Assembly (NCBI RefSeq): GCF_903946935.1 | Contig: NZ_CAJAXH010000151.1 | Location: 1 to 64,000 of the forward strand | DNA from: an uncultured Thiodictyon sp. | GTDB taxonomy: Bacteria; Pseudomonadota; Gammaproteobacteria; Chromatiales; Chromatiaceae | Length of the DNA stretch: 64,000 bases | Direction of reading: 5' to 3' | Part shown: one piece after another, positions 27,151-35,710 of the stretch | Layout: each line of letters opens with the position of its first letter | Numbering within the stretch: position 1 is the stretch's first letter | Program-made: the position numbers and the translations under genes | Notes under the pieces: model-generated | The model's input: the letters and a program-made list of their open reading frames with translations, nothing else | Told to the model about the DNA's origin: nothing | Databases searched by the model: none

Positions 27151-29826
27151 ATGACAAACGAAGCCTCTTTATCCGAACTGCGGCATGCGATCGACGATCT
27201 GTTCCATCCCCAGAGCCTCTTGGTGCGGCGCGGACGGGAGGGATCAGTGGATCTGCGTGTTCTGGCCGATGCGTTCGCGGATACCGACGATCCTTTGGGG
27301 TTACTGACAGAGCAACTGGAAGAGCGTGGTCTACGCCTGCCCGAGCGCACCCTGACCCTGCTCAAGTCGCCGGACGATTTGGAGGAGGGCGAGGAGCAAC
27401 TTTTGTTCTCCCAACGTCTGATCGGTACGCCAAATTGGCCTGATGCCCTGATGCTGGAGCCCCAACCGCTGGTGCCCGATGACCGCGGCCTTCCCGACGG
27501 GGTCAAGGTGATCGCGTTCTGGGGCATCAAGGGTGGAGTCGGCCGTGCCACGGCCTTGTCCCATGTCGCGATGTTGCTGGGACGCCGACAGGTGAAGGTC
27601 CTCGCAGTCGACTTGGACTTGGAGTCCCCGGCCCTGGTCGGTGCGCTGACGGGCGACCCGGACGGCGGTGGTCGGACGCGTTTCGAGGACCTGGTTCGGC
27701 GGGCCGGGGACCCAACTGTCGCCGATGCGACGCTTGACCGATTACTTGAAGGCAGTCTGATGGCCGGTGTCGACGCGGGCGCCCTGGTCGAGGTTCTGGG
27801 GCCGGCGAAGGCCGATATCCCGTTTGTCCACGCCTTGCTGGGGCCGCTTGCCCCAAGCGTCCTGTACCGCGGTTCCCGGCCGCCGCTAAGGCGGCTGCTG
27901 GAAGCCGCGATCCGCGTCTCCCAGGCGCGGGTGGTTCTGTTGGATGCCCGCTCCGGTTACTGCGACGAATCCGCTCTGGCCGTTCTTGACCTGGCAGACG
28001 AGGTGGTCCTGTTCGCCTCGCCCGCACCCTCGACCTATCCGTCTCTGGTCCCGGCGGTCATTGCCTTGGAGCGTAGCCGCAGGGCGCGTGGACGGCCCGC
28101 GCTGGTGCATTTCGTGGCTGGCATGCTACCGGCAGGTGATGACGCGCGACGGCGCTGCCTGGAGGAATTGCAGGCCCAACTGGAGCAGGCCCGCGCAGAG
28201 ATCGCCGAGGCGTTGGCGACACCGGCCGATGACCTGCCGGCCGATGTCAACATCATTTCTATCGACTACTCAGCGCGCATCGTCGAGAACGATGGTGGCC
28301 TGTTGGTGAGCGGCATTGGGGAGGGTTATCGGGACCTGGCCGATCGCATCGAACCGCCGCCGTTGCCAAGGGCGCTGGCTCAAATCGCGGAGGGTTGGGC
28401 GGCTCAGGTGATCCGGGAAGCCGTGGTTCCCGTGCCACAGGCGGAGAGTGCAGACCCACAAGATCTGGCCCGGCTGTTCACACGCACATCGGACCTGGAC
28501 CGCTTTGTGCGTCACGACACCTGTCTCGTGCTTGGTGCCAAGGGAACCGGCAAGAGCTACCTGCGGCGGATCTGCCTGGAGCAGCCGGAACTCCTCAGGC
28601 AGCGCTCAGGCGTCTCGTCACTCCAGAACGTCATCTTCGTTGAGGGCTATGCCAGCCCGCGCTCCAGCCGAGGAGCGAGGCCGCCGGCATCCCAAAACCT
28701 CCTCTTGGAGCTTGACAGGGCCTTCCCAGATCGCTGGCGGGATGCGTGGTCCATACTGGCCCTGAGTAGAGCGATGGTCGCGCTTGGCAGGGAATGGCGC
28801 TTCAGCTTCTCCAATTCGGCAATGGATAAGCAGTTCAAACTCTTGGTGGATGCTCCGGGCGAGCAGGGTGTCTTGGATGCTATTGGTACCCTCATCGACC
28901 AGGGGCAACCGCTGCTGATCAGTGATGCCTGGCGCGCTCTGGACGAGTGGTGCGAGCGCAAAGGTAAACGCGTCACCCTGTTATTTGACGATCTGGACGT
29001 CGCCCTCGGCGAGACCGAGGAAGGGCTCAAACGGCGCCGCGGATTGATCGTGGGATTGCTTGACCAGACGAACGCCTCCTGGGTTTCCACCCGCCAGGTC
29101 GGTGTGAAAGTTTTTCTCCGCAAGGATATTTTCGACGGTCTCGGCACCGAAGAGCAAGCCAAGTACCAAAAGCGTGATGTGACACTCACTTGGCGTCCGG
29201 ACGATATTTGGCGCCTGATCGTGCGCGCAATGGCGGCTGCCTCCGCAACATTTCGCGCTCATGTCGCGGAACGCGGAGTCAATATCGATAACCTGGAAGA
29301 GACGCCGCGCGAGGACTGGGCGGCCGCCCTGGAGTTGATCTGGGGAGATCGTTTGGGTACGGGTGAGAGTAATACGCGCTCCACCAGCTGGGTGGAAAAG
29401 CGGTTGCGTGACGGCAAAGAACGCCTGTTTCCGCGCGCTGCACTCTGGTTGCTCGAGGCCGCCGTGCGCATCCGCAAGGGCCGCCGCGTCGGGTCGGCTC
29501 CCCTGCTGGACCCGCGCTCGCTTCGTGACGCCATGCCAGAGGTTTCCAGCGCGCGCCTGGAAGAACTATTGACCGAGAGTGGTCAAGAGCAGCGTTCTCG
29601 CATCTTACGTCTGACGGGTTTCAAGTCATACCAGAATGAGGATGACTTCCTGGAAGCCCTTAAGAATGCCGGAGAAAGTGAACCGCTCTCCGCTCTGAAT
29701 ATCTTAAGAGAGCTTGGTATCGTCGAAATCGGCTTGCGGCGCAACAGGACAGCAGCCACCTCACGCATCGTGGACCTGTATGCCTTTGCGCCCCGGCTGG
29801 ATATTGCGCGTCTTGGTCGCCGTTGA
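27151..29826 (+). CDS. Large double ATPase: KGGVGR-variant ParA-like domain fused to a second P-loop domain
   Basis: 891 residues. After about 110 N-terminal residues comes a ParA/MinD-like domain with the variant P-loop WGIKGGVGRATALSH (127-134), the switch VLAVDLDLESPAL and VVLLDARSGYCDESALAV. The second half has a separate Walker A, GAKGTGKSYL (about 461-468), and Walker B, VTLLFDDLDVAL (about 608-617), followed by a helical C-terminal region (about 700-891) that may be a winged-helix-like sensor. KGGVGR ATPases are known from conflict-type gene neighbourhoods, but this fusion with a second P-loop is not one I can name. With the HEPN-like gene it forms a two-gene cassette between two copies of draT sequence. 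A role as NTP-driven sensor in defence is inference. Confidence 0.8.
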   Translation: MTNEASLSELRHAIDDLFHPQSLLVRRGREGSVDLRVLADAFADTDDPLGLLTEQLEERGLRLPERTLTLLKSPDDLEEGEEQLLFSQRLIGTPNWPDALMLEPQPLVPDDRGLPDGVKVIAFWGIKGGVGRATALSHVAMLLGRRQVKVLAVDLDLESPALVGALTGDPDGGGRTRFEDLVRRAGDPTVADATLDRLLEGSLMAGVDAGALVEVLGPAKADIPFVHALLGPLAPSVLYRGSRPPLRRLLEAAIRVSQARVVLLDARSGYCDESALAVLDLADEVVLFASPAPSTYPSLVPAVIALERSRRARGRPALVHFVAGMLPAGDDARRRCLEELQAQLEQARAEIAEALATPADDLPADVNIISIDYSARIVENDGGLLVSGIGEGYRDLADRIEPPPLPRALAQIAEGWAAQVIREAVVPVPQAESADPQDLARLFTRTSDLDRFVRHDTCLVLGAKGTGKSYLRRICLEQPELLRQRSGVSSLQNVIFVEGYASPRSSRGARPPASQNLLLELDRAFPDRWRDAWSILALSRAMVALGREWRFSFSNSAMDKQFKLLVDAPGEQGVLDAIGTLIDQGQPLLISDAWRALDEWCERKGKRVTLLFDDLDVALGETEEGLKRRRGLIVGLLDQTNASWVSTRQVGVKVFLRKDIFDGLGTEEQAKYQKRDVTLTWRPDDIWRLIVRAMAAASATFRAHVAERGVNIDNLEETPREDWAAALELIWGDRLGTGESNTRSTSWVEKRLRDGKERLFPRAALWLLEAAVRIRKGRRVGSAPLLDPRSLRDAMPEVSSARLEELLTESGQEQRSRILRLTGFKSYQNEDDFLEALKNAGESEPLSALNILRELGIVEIGLRRNRTAATSRIVDLYAFAPRLDIARLGRR

Positions 29827-29872
29827 TGCTTGGTGAGAGGGCCATAGGGCGATCCGCCACCGGTGCTACTTC

Positions 29873-29977
29873 ATGATCGAGGTGGCGATGTTCGGGTTGC
29901 CGGGATTCACAACAATAGTTCCGGTATTCGGGATCACGATCGACCGGCTGTCACTCGTCCTTGCGGGGATTCTAAAT
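29873..29977 (+). CDS. Possible 34-aa reading frame, doubtful
   Basis: ATG 29873 to TGA 29977 encodes a hydrophobic 34-residue peptide (MIEVAMFGLPGFTTIVPVFG then ITIDRL). There is no good ribosome site and no known relative; it touches the start of the draT remnant. Possibly chance. Confidence 0.15.
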
Positions 29978-30239
29978 TGAAACGTTTCGGGTTGCTCGCC
30001 CGGCACCACGGGTCTTCCACAACCGCCTGCTGCCGGGGATGCTCAAGGGCGAGGACGAGTATGTCGTCATCGGCGGGGTGGCGTCGATCATAATCCCGGC
30101 CAGCGGCGTGCGTAGTCAGGGCTTCCAGCCCTGACGGTGTCAGGCCAAGATGGCCTGACTACGCACTCGGCGAGCCCAAGTGGCCGGAATCTTGATCAAG
30201 GCCGGCGGGGTCTACGCGGTGCGAATCTCGACCCTGTGA
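29976..30239 (+). pseudogene. Decayed second copy of the draT 3' part
   Basis: Three pieces match draT in order. 29983-30012 (TTCGGGTTGCTCGCCCGGCA...) equals draT around 26083-26112. 30013-30080 (ACAACCGCCTGCTGCCGGGG...) equals 26445-26511. 30204-30239 (TCTACGCGGTGCGAATCTCG...) equals the draT end to its TGA. The stretch between the first two pieces has been deleted, and a 59-bp palindromic element with flanking sequence splits the last two. Identity of the pieces is high, so the duplication is recent or was kept similar by gene conversion. Confidence 0.85.
30108..30166. repeat. 59-bp palindromic element inside the draT remnant
   Basis: Outer arms GTGCGTAGTCAG (30108-30119) and CTGACTACGCAC (30155-30166) are perfect complements. 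Inside are two further small hairpins (CAGGGCTTCCAGCCCTG and GTCAGGCCAAGATGGCCTGA). It has the look of a REP or small MITE. Confidence 0.75.
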
Positions 30240-30379
30240 GCGGTTCGTGTGTTCCTACATGGCTGGCAGCGGCGGCGCCGTCTCCGGTGCGACTGCGCCG
30301 CGACCGCGCTGTGAACCTTTTCTGCCCGCGTCATTTCGTCTAGTCTTGAGAGCAAACCCTGAGCAGGAGAGGATGCAGA

Positions 30380-30595
30380 ATGTCTGCCGCCGTTGCCATC
30401 CCGATCGCCCCGCCGATTGCCGCCGGTCCCAGGCGCCACCCCATCACCCTGAGCGAATACTTCCGGATGGGCGAGACTGGTACACTGGACCCGGCGGCGC
30501 GGGTCGAACTGATTGAAGGAGACCTCATCGACAGGCCGCCCATCGGCCCGTCCCATGCCAGCAAGACCAACCGAATAAATCACGCTTACGCATTG
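30380..30595 (+). pseudogene. Uma2-family (DUF820) nuclease gene truncated by the CRISPR array
   Basis: About 72 residues of the N-terminal part of a Uma2 protein: HPITLSEYFRMGETGTLD, ARVELIEGDLIDRPPIGP, HASKTNRINHAYALV. The family is normally near 190 residues with the PD-(D/E)XK core later in the chain; here the frame enters the first CRISPR repeat at 30596 and stops at 30613. An ATG with GGAGAGG upstream marks a real former start. Confidence 0.75.
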
Positions 30596-32004
30596 GTTTC
30601 AATTCGCGCCTAGTCAAATGACTGGGCGATGCGCAGTGGGGCAGACGCAGTTCATCCTGCGCAAAGATTTTCAATCCACGCCCGGCGAATTCGCCGGGCG
30701 ATGCCGCTCGATACCCTGCTGTTCCGCGCACCGGGGCGCGTTTCAATCCACGCCCGGCGAATTCGCCGGGCGATGCCCACAATTGAGGCTAGTCCGCTAA
30801 CGCCGAAATTGTTTCAATCCACGCCCGGCGAATTCGCCGGGCGATGCTTTGAATCTGGACCAGCGTACGTGCCACCATTGTCAGTTTCAATCCACGCCCG
30901 GCGAATTTGCCGGGCGATGCCGTTCAAGCGCTGCCCCACGCCGCCTGCCAAGCCGTTTCAATCCACGCCCGGCGAATTCGCCGGGCGATGCTCGCCGCAG
31001 CGCGTCAACCCCGCGGGGTTGGACGCGTTTCAATCCACGCCCGGCGAATTCGCCGGGCGATGCCCCCCAGTGGCTGGAGCACGCGGTGCTGAAGCGTGTT
31101 TCAATCCACGCCCGGCGAATTCGCCGGGCGATGCAGCCACACCAACGCCACCAGCGCCACAGGGTGGAAGTTTCAATCCACGCCCGGCGAATTCGCCGGG
31201 CGATGCGAACCCTGTGTACGCGGAGCGTGGGTGGTGCATCTGTTTCAATCCACGCCCGGCGAATTCGCCGGGCGATGCAGTACGTCACCGTGGCACGCGA
31301 GTTTAGGTTTACAGTTTCAATCCACGCCCGGCGAATTCGCCGGGCGATGCCTCACACGAGCTAACACCCCTCCCACACTCTGAAGTTTCAATCCACGCCC
31401 GGCGAATTCGCCGGGCGATGCCGACCCCAAAGGTTTCGATTACATCAATACGGGAGTTTCAATCCACGCCCGGCGAATTCGCCGGGCGATGCTGACTCGG
31501 TGCATCAAATTGCGCTTGCACTGCAAAGCGTTTCAATCCACGCCCGGCGAATTCGCCGGGCGATGCGCCTGGCCAGCGTGCTAACCAGGCTAGATACGCA
31601 CAAGTTTCAATCCACGCCCGGCGAATTCGCCGGGCGATGCGATGGTCGGCATCGCCTCTGCCCTGCCCTTGGTGCCGTTTCAATCCACGCCCGGCGAATT
31701 CGCCGGGCGATGCGTATCCGCGCTAAACGGGGTAGGCAGGCGTACTACAGTTTCAATCCACGCCCGGCGAATTCGCCGGGCGATGCGAAATGCACCCGCG
31801 GAACCGGGCGCAGAGCGATCGAGTTTCAATCCACGCCCGGCGAATTCGCCGGGCGATGCATGATTCGATCGTGTTTTTGCCTGGCTGCGATCCGGGTTTC
31901 AATCCACGCCCGGCGAATTCGCCGGGCGATGCGCCCGACGTCGGTTGATCGCGTCTGCGATCCTAATGTTTCAATCCACGCCCGGCGAATTCGCCGGGCG
32001 ATGC
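30596..32004 (-). CRISPR. Type I-C CRISPR array, 20 repeats and 19 spacers
   Basis: The repeat is 37 bp, GTTTCAATCC + ACGCCCGGCG + AATTCGCCGGGCGATGC as read on the plus strand; read on the minus strand it ends in GTGGATTGAAAC, the usual I-C handle. Repeat starts are 30596, 30668, 30740, 30811, 30884, 30955, 31027, 31098, 31170, 31242, 31314, 31385, 31456, 31530, 31604, 31677, 31750, 31823, 31896 and 31968. Spacers are 34 to 37 bp. The centre of the repeat is a 22-bp perfect palindrome. The repeat at 30596 is strongly diverged, the one at 30668 starts with T instead of G, and the one at 30884 has a single C to T change. The leader and cas genes lie at the 32 kb end, so the newest spacers are there and transcription is on the minus strand. 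Confidence 0.98.
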
Positions 32005-32183
32005 CCCGCGGCGGCAAGCGTTTGATTGCGCAGCGGAACAAGTGAAGCTTGCGCGAACCAGCGGGCGGGCGCAAGCGTTATGCTGGGCCGCGGAAGGATC
32101 TGCTTGCCTAAGTTGTTAAAGATCATAGAGATAGATGCTGCGCGAACCTGCCGGGGTTTCGGCAGTCGCTTGGGGTTCGCGCG
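32005..32183 (-). promoter_or_regulatory. CRISPR leader
   Basis: 179 bases between the last (newest) repeat and the cas2 stop. It contains an AT-richer stretch (TTGTTAAAGATCATAGAGATAG, about 32113-32134) suited to a promoter, and two copies of a GCGCGAACC motif. Assigned by position and by the orientation of the repeats. Confidence 0.7.
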
Positions 32184-32474
32184 TCAGACGATGAGGGGGG
32201 CCTCAAAGTCCAGCGACCGGAAGGTGCCATATTGCTTGACGCGGAGATCGTGAGGCTCCGTGAGTCGATAGAAACGGAGGTTGTCTTCTGTAACATCGAT
32301 TTCGGCAAGTAGGTCGCGTTCAAGCTCTTCGAATTGCATCTGGTTGACTTGGCACTCGAAGACCGACTTCTGTACCCTCTGGCCAAACCGTAGACAGACC
32401 TTCGCAGCCCGGCGCAAGCGGCGGCGACCTTCCCTGGTTTCGGTCGATACGTCATAGGTGGCGATGACGAGCAT
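32184..32474 (-). CDS. cas2: CRISPR-associated endoribonuclease-fold protein Cas2
   Basis: 96 residues, the usual size. It starts [20 protein letters not shown] with the conserved Asp8 at the end of the first strand, then [20 protein letters not shown] and [10 protein letters not shown]. It bridges two Cas1 dimers in the spacer integration complex. It is the gene nearest the array, 16 bases after cas1. Confidence 0.95.
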   Translation of the reverse strand: MLVIATYDVSTETREGRRRLRRAAKVCLRFGQRVQKSVFECQVNQMQFEELERDLLAEIDVTEDNLRFYRLTEPHDLRVKQYGTFRSLDFEAPLIV

Positions 32475-32490
32475 AATATAGGTTCCTCAT

Positions 32491-33525
32491 CTACTTGGCG
32501 AGATAGGGCAGGTAGCCTTCCATCTCGCCGCGCAGCGTGCGCGCGAGCAGGCGGGCTTGGACGAAGGGGAGTAGAACGAGCGGGACCTTGTTGTCAAGCA
32601 GCGGGTGGGCGACCTCTTCCTGTTTCCGCTCCTGCCAGGCAGCGACCACGGCTCGGCGACCCGCGTCGTTGAGCATGACGGCACCACCCTCGCGTTCGTC
32701 GAAGTCTTTGGCGTTGAGTTGGCCGCGATTGATCAGTGTGAGTGCAAACCGGTCGACCATCACCGAGCGGAATTCTTCCTGCAGGTCCAAGGCGAGCGAG
32801 GCACGCCCGGGGCGCACGGCATGTAAGAAGCCGAGCTGAGGGTCGAGTCCGACTGCCTCGGCGGCTGAACGGCAATCGTTCATCAGCATCGAGTAGAGAA
32901 ATGAGATGAGTGCGTTGAAGCGGTCGCGTGGCGGACGCTTCGTGCGTCCGTCCAGTGTGAAGCTCGCGCGTGCCTGGGGCTTGACGATAAGATTCAAGGC
33001 GGCGAAATAGCCGCGGGCGGCCTCGCCCTCGAACCCTCGCAGTGTGTCTAAGTCCGCGGCGGATGGGACCGCGCGCACCGATGCGGCCAAGGCCTCGGCG
33101 GCGCGCGTCAGGGCGTCCGCCTCGGCGGAGTCAGCGGCTTCGCGGGCGCCGCGCAGTAGAACCGAGCGGCTGTTGCGCAGCTTGCCGGCAACCACGGCGC
33201 GGGCGGTCGTGAGGGTAAAAGCGGGGTCGGCCGCCGCCCGGTGCTGCGCCTGGCGCAATAAGATGTTACCGGATACCGGCCCCTCTAACCGGGCTTTGAA
33301 TCGACCCGAATTTTCGAGTAGCACCATTGACTTGCCTTCTTCCGCCAGTCGGTGCATCAGGGCCGGTGAGATCATGACATTGCCGAAACAGACCAGTGCG
33401 CCGATATGATGGAGCGGCACGCGCAACCGGGTCTGCCGCTCCACCTCGATGCGCACGGATTCATTGTCCAGGTGCGCATAGGCTTGCGGCGTCATGACGT
33501 AGAGCGTGTTTTGTACGGTATACAT
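32491..33525 (-). CDS. cas1: CRISPR-associated integrase Cas1 (type I-C)
   Basis: 344 residues. The start MYTVQNTLYVMTPQAYAHLD is that of the I-C Cas1 family. The catalytic Glu lies in FNALISFLYSMLMNDCRSAA/VGLDPQLGFLH region, with the metal-binding His in GFLHAVRPGRASLALDLQEE and a following acidic residue. With Cas2 it integrates new spacers at the leader end. Confidence 0.95.
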   Translation of the reverse strand: MYTVQNTLYVMTPQAYAHLDNESVRIEVERQTRLRVPLHHIGALVCFGNVMISPALMHRLAEEGKSMVLLENSGRFKARLEGPVSGNILLRQAQHRAAADPAFTLTTARAVVAGKLRNSRSVLLRGAREAADSAEADALTRAAEALAASVRAVPSAADLDTLRGFEGEAARGYFAALNLIVKPQARASFTLDGRTKRPPRDRFNALISFLYSMLMNDCRSAAEAVGLDPQLGFLHAVRPGRASLALDLQEEFRSVMVDRFALTLINRGQLNAKDFDEREGGAVMLNDAGRRAVVAAWQERKQEEVAHPLLDNKVPLVLLPFVQARLLARTLRGEMEGYLPYLAK

Positions 33526-33529
33526 CAGG

Positions 33530-33817
33530 TTACTCCATAGTCTGCATTGAAGCGTCCTGCCCGCAAGGTCGCCTGTCGGATTGCGCCGCTTCCTGAGTGA
33601 TAAAGGTCTGGTCCTTCATGCAGTCGCGGACGAAGGAAAGGACCGCTATTAAATCGCGCTGTTTGACGTGCGGATAGCTTTCCAGAATCTGCGCCTCGCT
33701 CCATCCTGAGGCCAGTAAATCGGCCACAAATTGCACGCCAATGCGAGTGTCCTTGATGCGGGGCTTGCCGAATAGGATATTGGGATCGGAAACGATGCGG
33801 TCTTGCCAATCGGTCAT
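33530..33817 (-). CDS. DUF433 protein inside the cas operon
   Basis: 95 residues; the first 75 match DUF433: SDPNILFGKPRIKDTRIGVQ, FVADLLASGWSEAQILESYP and LIAVLSFVRDC. DUF433 proteins are winged-helix-like antitoxins (VapB45 type) normally paired with a DUF5615 PIN-like toxin. No such toxin gene is beside it; the next gene is cas1, four bases on, and cas4 lies 168 bases upstream. It may be an orphan antitoxin captured in the locus, or an extra regulator. ATG 33817 is supported by homology, not by the longer frame to 33961. Confidence 0.8.
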   Translation of the reverse strand: MTDWQDRIVSDPNILFGKPRIKDTRIGVQFVADLLASGWSEAQILESYPHVKQRDLIAVLSFVRDCMKDQTFITQEAAQSDRRPCGQDASMQTME

Positions 33818-33985
33818 GGTACGTGCTCCTTCAGCAAATTCAGTCGTGTATCGACAGTCCGACGCCTCAGTAATCGCCCAGTCTTCCGGCTGGCAGCGTC
33901 GCCACCTGGTCCTTGGCCATAGTCCATGTGGGACGCCGCGTGTCCATTCGATACGGGTCATGTCGGGACTTGCTACTGACCCATA

Positions 33986-34645
33986 TCAGCCGGCTATGTC
34001 CGGCTCGAAGAGTGAGTCCAGAGCCGTCCGGTGTCGCCGCGTGGCGGCAGTGATGGTCGGCTCGCAGATGGCGTTTAGGGAGCATTGTTCACAGCGTCGG
34101 TCATTGACCGGTGGCGGCAACTGCCCGGACGCAAGCATCGCGCGAATGGCATCCGCGGTCTCGGCTACCGAACGGCGTAACTCAGCGGTAATGACAACCT
34201 CGCGACGGCGTTTGCTGGCGGCGTGGAAGATAGCGCCCTTGGGGACCTCGCGGCCGAACATCTCTTCCAGGCAGAGGGCCTGGGCGGCGAGTTGCAGGTC
34301 GTCGTTGATGTGCTTCTTCTTCGGTCCGTGCTTGTACTCAACCGGGTAGAGGGTACCATCTGGCCAGAACTCTACCACGTCGCACTTGCCGATCAGACCC
34401 CAGTGTTCGCTCCAGACCGGGAGCGCGTATTCTATCCGCGCGCCCTCGTGTCCGGCCACATGAGCAGCCCGGTCGACCCGCTCATGTTCTGCGTTCCCCC
34501 GGGCAGTATGGATGTTTTGCTCAAATTCCCCGTCCAGATAAATGAGCCCGCAACGCCGCGGGCAATAGCCATATTGGTTGAGCGCCGAGAGGTTGACCGG
34601 TTCGGGCGTCAGGGGCACCAGGACAGGTCCGGGGCTATCGTTCAC
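33986..34645 (-). CDS. cas4: CRISPR-associated exonuclease Cas4
   Basis: 219 residues. Four cysteines for the Fe-S cluster: YGYCPRRCGLIYL near the front and CEQCSLNAICEP near the end. The RecB-type nuclease core shows GKCDVVEFWPDGTLYPVEYK, where Asp, Glu and the Lys of VEYKHG form the active site. Cas4 trims spacer precursors and selects the PAM side during adaptation in I-C systems. It is followed by a gap of 168 bases before the DUF433 gene. Confidence 0.93.
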   Translation of the reverse strand: MNDSPGPVLVPLTPEPVNLSALNQYGYCPRRCGLIYLDGEFEQNIHTARGNAEHERVDRAAHVAGHEGARIEYALPVWSEHWGLIGKCDVVEFWPDGTLYPVEYKHGPKKKHINDDLQLAAQALCLEEMFGREVPKGAIFHAASKRRREVVITAELRRSVAETADAIRAMLASGQLPPPVNDRRCEQCSLNAICEPTITAATRRHRTALDSLFEPDIAG

Positions 34646-34696
34646 ATCCGTCTCCTGAATCCTTCCCGGCGACCGGGAAGGGTTAAGTTGCCTGGT

Positions 34697-35710
34697 CTAA
34701 TGAGGCAGTTTGCCGTCGATCAACAATTCAACCCCGGCGGGCAGGCGCTCGGGATGAGGTGTCACCACATAGTCAGCGAAGGTCCGCGGCGAGCCCTGCA
34801 AGTCTGGGTGATGGCTGACCTCGATAATCGCGTTGGTCTGTTTGCGCCCAGGCTGGGAGAAGTCCAGCATCCGCTGGGCCGGGGCGCAACCGAGCATGGC
34901 TTGGCGTACCTTCTGAGCAGCGTCGGTATCGGTGCCGACGTGCTTGAAGACATAGAGCCCGCGGCAAGACATGACGCCCTTGGAGGCAGAGCGGTCGTGG
35001 TCCCACATGCCGAGCAGGGCCTCCCAGAGGTGGGTGAGATCATCATCGGAGAAGCCGGTGCCCTGTGCCAAGTGCGCGGAGACGAAACCCTTGCAGGCAT
35101 AGAGTCCGTAGGGGATCAGCGACTTGCGACCCATGGTGCGAAGTTCATCTTCGGACTGACGCTCTTCCCAAGCGCGAAACTCTGCCGACCCAATATTCGC
35201 GCCCTTTATCTCATTGTCTGCCACGGCCATCCGTGTAATGGATGCATCTATTGGCAGGATTGGATCGAGCGACCTAGAAAATGCGACCTGGACGGGGCCA
35301 CGTACTTGACCTGCGTTCGGTCCGGTTGACATCACGGCACCAAATGTGCGGACGTCAAAGAAGGTTTGGCACATCCAGTCCTTTGCGTCGTTCGCCTTTC
35401 CTTTAGTGGTTTTCCATTTCTTTGCCTGTGAGTCGAAAGGGGGCATTCCTCCAGTCTTCTCATGGCCAAGGGCGATTTTCGTGTTTAGATTTGTTGCGTG
35501 CTCGACGAATATTGCATTAGGTGCAGTGTTTGAGAATGCCGTCTGAACATAGTTGCGTACTCGGCGCTTGATGGCCACATCGGATACCAGGCCGTGCATG
35601 TCCTCCGGGTCTAGACGGGGGCTATTCCCAGCGTCCGGGTCGCCGTTGGGGTTGCCGTTTTCGCAATCGAAAAGATAGAGAAATTCGTAGCGGTTCTGTA
35701 TAGCAGTCAC
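34697..35710 (-). CDS. cas7c: Type I-C Cascade backbone protein Cas7 (Csd2)
   Basis: 337 residues. The opening [20 protein letters not shown] is the Csd2 signature, with [13 protein letters not shown] next, and later [20 protein letters not shown] and [13 protein letters not shown]-type core strands. Multiple copies coat the crRNA in Cascade/I-C. The start overlaps the cas8c stop by four bases. Confidence 0.95.
   Translation of the reverse strand: MTAIQNRYEFLYLFDCENGNPNGDPDAGNSPRLDPEDMHGLVSDVAIKRRVRNYVQTAFSNTAPNAIFVEHATNLNTKIALGHEKTGGMPPFDSQAKKWKTTKGKANDAKDWMCQTFFDVRTFGAVMSTGPNAGQVRGPVQVAFSRSLDPILPIDASITRMAVADNEIKGANIGSAEFRAWEERQSEDELRTMGRKSLIPYGLYACKGFVSAHLAQGTGFSDDDLTHLWEALLGMWDHDRSASKGVMSCRGLYVFKHVGTDTDAAQKVRQAMLGCAPAQRMLDFSQPGRKQTNAIIEVSHHPDLQGSPRTFADYVVTPHPERLPAGVELLIDGKLPH

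Noticed and set aside
30629-32045. Several open frames with repeated peptides such as FNPRPANSPGDA and SIHARRIRRAM
   Set aside because: These are translations of the CRISPR repeat in different frames, not a repeat protein.
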